Positions 6,445-8,166 of a stretch of 8,166 nucleotides of DNA are shown here, piece by piece. Where the stretch lies: positions 1-8,166 of the forward strand of contig DKPS01000109.1 of NCBI GenBank assembly GCA_002471345.1, given 5' to 3'. The notes under the pieces are model-generated. The model did no database searches, was not told the origin of the DNA, and worked only from the letters and a program-made list of their open reading frames with translations. This DNA comes from Saprospiraceae bacterium UBA7328 (GTDB taxonomy: Bacteria; Bacteroidota; Bacteroidia; Chitinophagales; Saprospiraceae). A program made the translations under genes and the position numbers. The stretch's first letter is position 1, and every line of letters starts with the position of its first letter.

Positions 6445-7152
6445 TTGACTAAAAGTACAAGAACGTCTTCTATTATTATGGCTTGGTTGGTTCATGTTTT
6501 TACTGCTTCAGGCATAGTTGTAGGATTTTTAGCCTTGCTCGCCACAAAAAATCATGACTGGAAAATGGCCATGTTTTGGCTTGTCCTTGCCTTAGTCATT
6601 GACGGAGTTGATGGATTCTTTGCCCGATTGTTCAATGTAGAAGAAAACTTACCTTTTATACAAGGCAAAAATATAGACTATGTAGTCGATTTTGTGAATT
6701 ATGCATTTATCCCGGCATATATGTTTTACGAATTGGCATTAGTCCCTGATCCTTGGTTACTTACATTGTCTTTAGTTATTGTTCTTGTTTCTGCTTTATA
6801 TTATGGCAGAGCAGAAATGGTAACTGCTGATAAATACTTCATTGGATTCCCGGTATTATGGAATATGGTTTTGTTCTACTACATCTTCATAACTGACTAT
6901 AATTCAATCCATTACATTTGGATCACTGCCTTAATAGCGGCTCTACACTTCATACCAATCAAAATGGCTTATCCAAGTCAAAACCACAGATTAAAAATTC
7001 CTTCTTTATTTGCTTTTTGCGCATTCGTATTTACTATACTAGGCGCATTATACTACTACCCGCAGAAACCTTTGGGTATTGTAATTAGTGCTTATAGTGT
7101 GCTCATTTACTTTTCTGGATTAGCTCTATATGACACCTTAAAAGAAAAATAA
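6445..7152 (+). CDS. pcs: Phosphatidylcholine synthase (CDP-diacylglycerol--choline O-phosphatidyltransferase)
   Basis: An integral membrane CDP-alcohol phosphotransferase of 235 residues with about 8 hydrophobic helices, predicted to condense choline with CDP-diacylglycerol to phosphatidylcholine and CMP (EC 2.7.8.24). The catalytic motif is DG-x2-AR-x12-G-x3-D-x3-D: Asp56, Gly57, Ala60, Arg61, Gly74, Asp78, Asp82. The 12-residue gap, against 8 in most family members, is the hallmark of Pcs. VHVFTASG (16-23), the LP before the glycine (69-70) and FIGFPVLWNM (132-141) also match rhizobial Pcs as I remember it, as does the length of about 240. The listed start is TTG; ATG at 6478 would shorten the protein by 11 residues and leave only MAW before the conserved VHVFTASG. 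No Shine-Dalgarno site helps choose. It is divergent from the choline symporter across 80 bp, so uptake and use of choline are linked. Phosphatidylserine or phosphatidylglycerophosphate synthase is less likely given the spacing. Confidence 0.92.
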   Translation: MTKSTRTSSIIMAWLVHVFTASGIVVGFLALLATKNHDWKMAMFWLVLALVIDGVDGFFARLFNVEENLPFIQGKNIDYVVDFVNYAFIPAYMFYELALVPDPWLLTLSLVIVLVSALYYGRAEMVTADKYFIGFPVLWNMVLFYYIFITDYNSIHYIWITALIAALHFIPIKMAYPSQNHRLKIPSLFAFCAFVFTILGALYYYPQKPLGIVISAYSVLIYFSGLALYDTLKEK

Positions 7153-7158
7153 ATCTAC

Positions 7159-8016
7159 TTATCGCTGGACTACTAGCCGATCAGTAATAATTCCTTCTTT
7201 TCCTTTTATTTGAAATACATAAACCCCACTAGACAAATCAGAAGCATCAAACTTTATCCTTTGTTGATTGGACTTTAAGTTTAGTTTCTTTGATTGAATC
7301 AAAGAACCATTGAGGTCAAAAACTTCAAATGAATAATCATTCGATAAATTCTCAGCATTAAATTGGATTAATGTTTCTTGAGAAAATGGATTTGGCGCTA
7401 CTCGAAGCTGAACATCATTATTTAATGTTTCTTTCACAGAAGTCGTTCCTGTAGGCTTTATGGTCAATTTATACTCACCCGGAAAACCCGCTATAATTCC
7501 AGGAATAAAAGCATCTGTACAACCATCGAACATTACGTCTGGTGCAGTTAAACAAGTTCTTACTGCAAATGTCATAAAATAATCTCCTGGAGTAACATTC
7601 TCTGAAGGAGTACCATTTAATAAAATGCAAGCTACGGGTTGCACAGAATCCGGAAGTGCAGTACCATTTTCAGGAGTAATATTAAAACTTAATCCCTCGG
7701 GAATGGAGACAGTATCTCCTTCGAGCACCCATATTGTTCTATCTAGAAAAAATTGAATTGTATCTGCATAGGCAATTCCACTCAAAGGATTATTAAAAGT
7801 ATCCGGCCAAATCATGGTCCACTTGAAATCGAATGGACTACCTACAACAGCTTGTTTATTAATGCCTAATCCTCCTTCTTCCTCTGAAATAACACCAAAA
7901 GGCAATGGATAAATTAATGCAGTTTCCAAAGATAAACCTTCATGAAATTCACATTGTCCAGAGATATTTACTGAGATAAGAGTAGAAAGTAAAATAAGTA
8001 ATAATAGATTCTTCAT
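7159..8016 (-). CDS. Secreted protein with type IX secretion (type A) sorting domain, function unknown
   Basis: A 285-residue exported protein. Residues 1-20 are a signal peptide with a leucine/isoleucine-rich core and likely cleavage before Gln21. Residues 203-285 are a C-terminal type A sorting domain of the type IX system: APNPFSQETLIQF (207-219), FEVFDLNGSLI (230-240) and DLSSGVYVFQIKG (260-272), ending in a basic VVQR. Such proteins cross the outer membrane and are released or anchored to surface polysaccharide after the domain is removed. The part between, about 22-190, has four cysteines (22, 130, 155, 166) and short strand-like stretches; ILLNGTPSENVTPGDYFMTF (131-150) recalls Ig-like beta-sandwich modules. 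No catalytic motif is recognised, so binding or adhesion is more likely than enzymatic activity, but this is inference. The gene is convergent with pcs, stops only 6 bp apart, and has no evident functional link to it. Confidence 0.88.
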   Translation of the reverse strand: MKNLLLLILLSTLISVNISGQCEFHEGLSLETALIYPLPFGVISEEEGGLGINKQAVVGSPFDFKWTMIWPDTFNNPLSGIAYADTIQFFLDRTIWVLEGDTVSIPEGLSFNITPENGTALPDSVQPVACILLNGTPSENVTPGDYFMTFAVRTCLTAPDVMFDGCTDAFIPGIIAGFPGEYKLTIKPTGTTSVKETLNNDVQLRVAPNPFSQETLIQFNAENLSNDYSFEVFDLNGSLIQSKKLNLKSNQQRIKFDASDLSSGVYVFQIKGKEGIITDRLVVQR

Positions 8017-8041
8017 TCTTTGACTTGTTTTGATAGTATTT

Positions 8042-8049
8042 CAAATCTA
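8042..8049 (-). promoter_or_regulatory. Bacteroidota -7 promoter element for the T9SS protein gene
   Basis: Read on the minus strand, TAGATTTG is a perfect match to the Bacteroidota -7 consensus TAnnTTTG, 25 bp before the T9SS gene start. It would give a leader of roughly 20 bases. No TTTG is seen at the expected -33 spacing, so the call rests on one element. Confidence 0.4.
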
Positions 8050-8104
8050 AAGTAATAAGATTTTTGGTTATTCTCTTTCTACATCTTCTTCTTATATTGG
8101 CAGT

Positions 8105-8166
8105 ATGAACCAGCACCAGTTTCTTCTCTTCTCTAACAGGATAAAAACAATAAGCAACTACTTCAC
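8105..8166 (+). CDS. Possible 5' end of a plus-strand gene running off the window
   Basis: ATG at 8105 opens a frame of 20 codons that is still open at the right edge and begins MNQHQFLLFSNRIK. It lies 88 bp from the divergent T9SS gene, a normal promoter distance, and no minus-strand start competes there. A short open frame is expected by chance in this length, and no family can be recognised. Confidence 0.35.
   Translation, partial: MNQHQFLLFSNRIKTISNYF

Noticed and set aside
7950..8164. Minus-strand open frame entering from the right edge and ending near 7950
   Set aside because: It has no start in the window, overlaps the signal-peptide region of the T9SS protein in another frame, and its translation is a low-complexity, basic, tyrosine-rich string without family features.
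1..8166. Search for tRNA/rRNA, CRISPR repeats, insertion-sequence ends, toxin-antitoxin or phage-defence genes
   Set aside because: No cloverleaf-like segments, spaced direct repeats, transposase motifs or defence domains were recognised; every long open frame is explained by ordinary metabolic, transport or secreted proteins.

Overview
The window comes from an AT-rich member of the Bacteroidota, probably a free-living, possibly marine, lineage. The evidence is a secreted protein with a C-terminal type IX secretion (type A) sorting domain, a Tat-exported Gfo/Idh/MocA oxidoreductase of the kind common in this phylum, A-rich leaders instead of Shine-Dalgarno sites, and one perfect match to the Bacteroidota -7 promoter element (TAnnTTTG). 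All coding frames are intact. No RNA genes, insertion sequences, CRISPR arrays or phage genes were seen.

Left part (1-4134): two divergent gene pairs. On the minus strand a class II aldolase/adducin-family protein (618-1400) is followed 16 bp later by an exported alpha/beta hydrolase (1-601, cut by the window edge). Divergent from them across 144 bp are a D-2-hydroxyacid dehydrogenase (1545-2510) and a Tat-signal Gfo/Idh/MocA oxidoreductase (2653-4134). The 144-bp gap holds a perfect 15-bp palindrome. A shared role in hydroxyacid or sugar-acid metabolism, with the hydrolase and oxidoreductase outside the cytoplasm, is an inference from family and order only. A strong intrinsic terminator (4157-4193) closes this block.

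Middle (4217-4747): a stand-alone GAF-domain free methionine-(R)-sulfoxide reductase (msrC type) with all three family cysteines. Its most upstream ATG lies inside the preceding terminator, so a downstream start is preferred.

Right part (4781-7152) is the most interesting. A sodium:solute symporter that strongly resembles the animal high-affinity choline transporter CHT1/SLC5A7, including the aromatic choline-cage residues, is divergent from a phosphatidylcholine synthase (Pcs). Only 80 bp separate them, and this gap carries a perfect 7-3-7 inverted repeat overlapping a -35-like element. Together they would import choline and condense it directly with CDP-diacylglycerol to make phosphatidylcholine: a compact choline-to-PC salvage module in a phylum where PC is, as far as I recall, uncommon. 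The window ends with a convergent T9SS-secreted protein of unknown function (7159-8016) and the possible first codons of another plus-strand gene at 8105.
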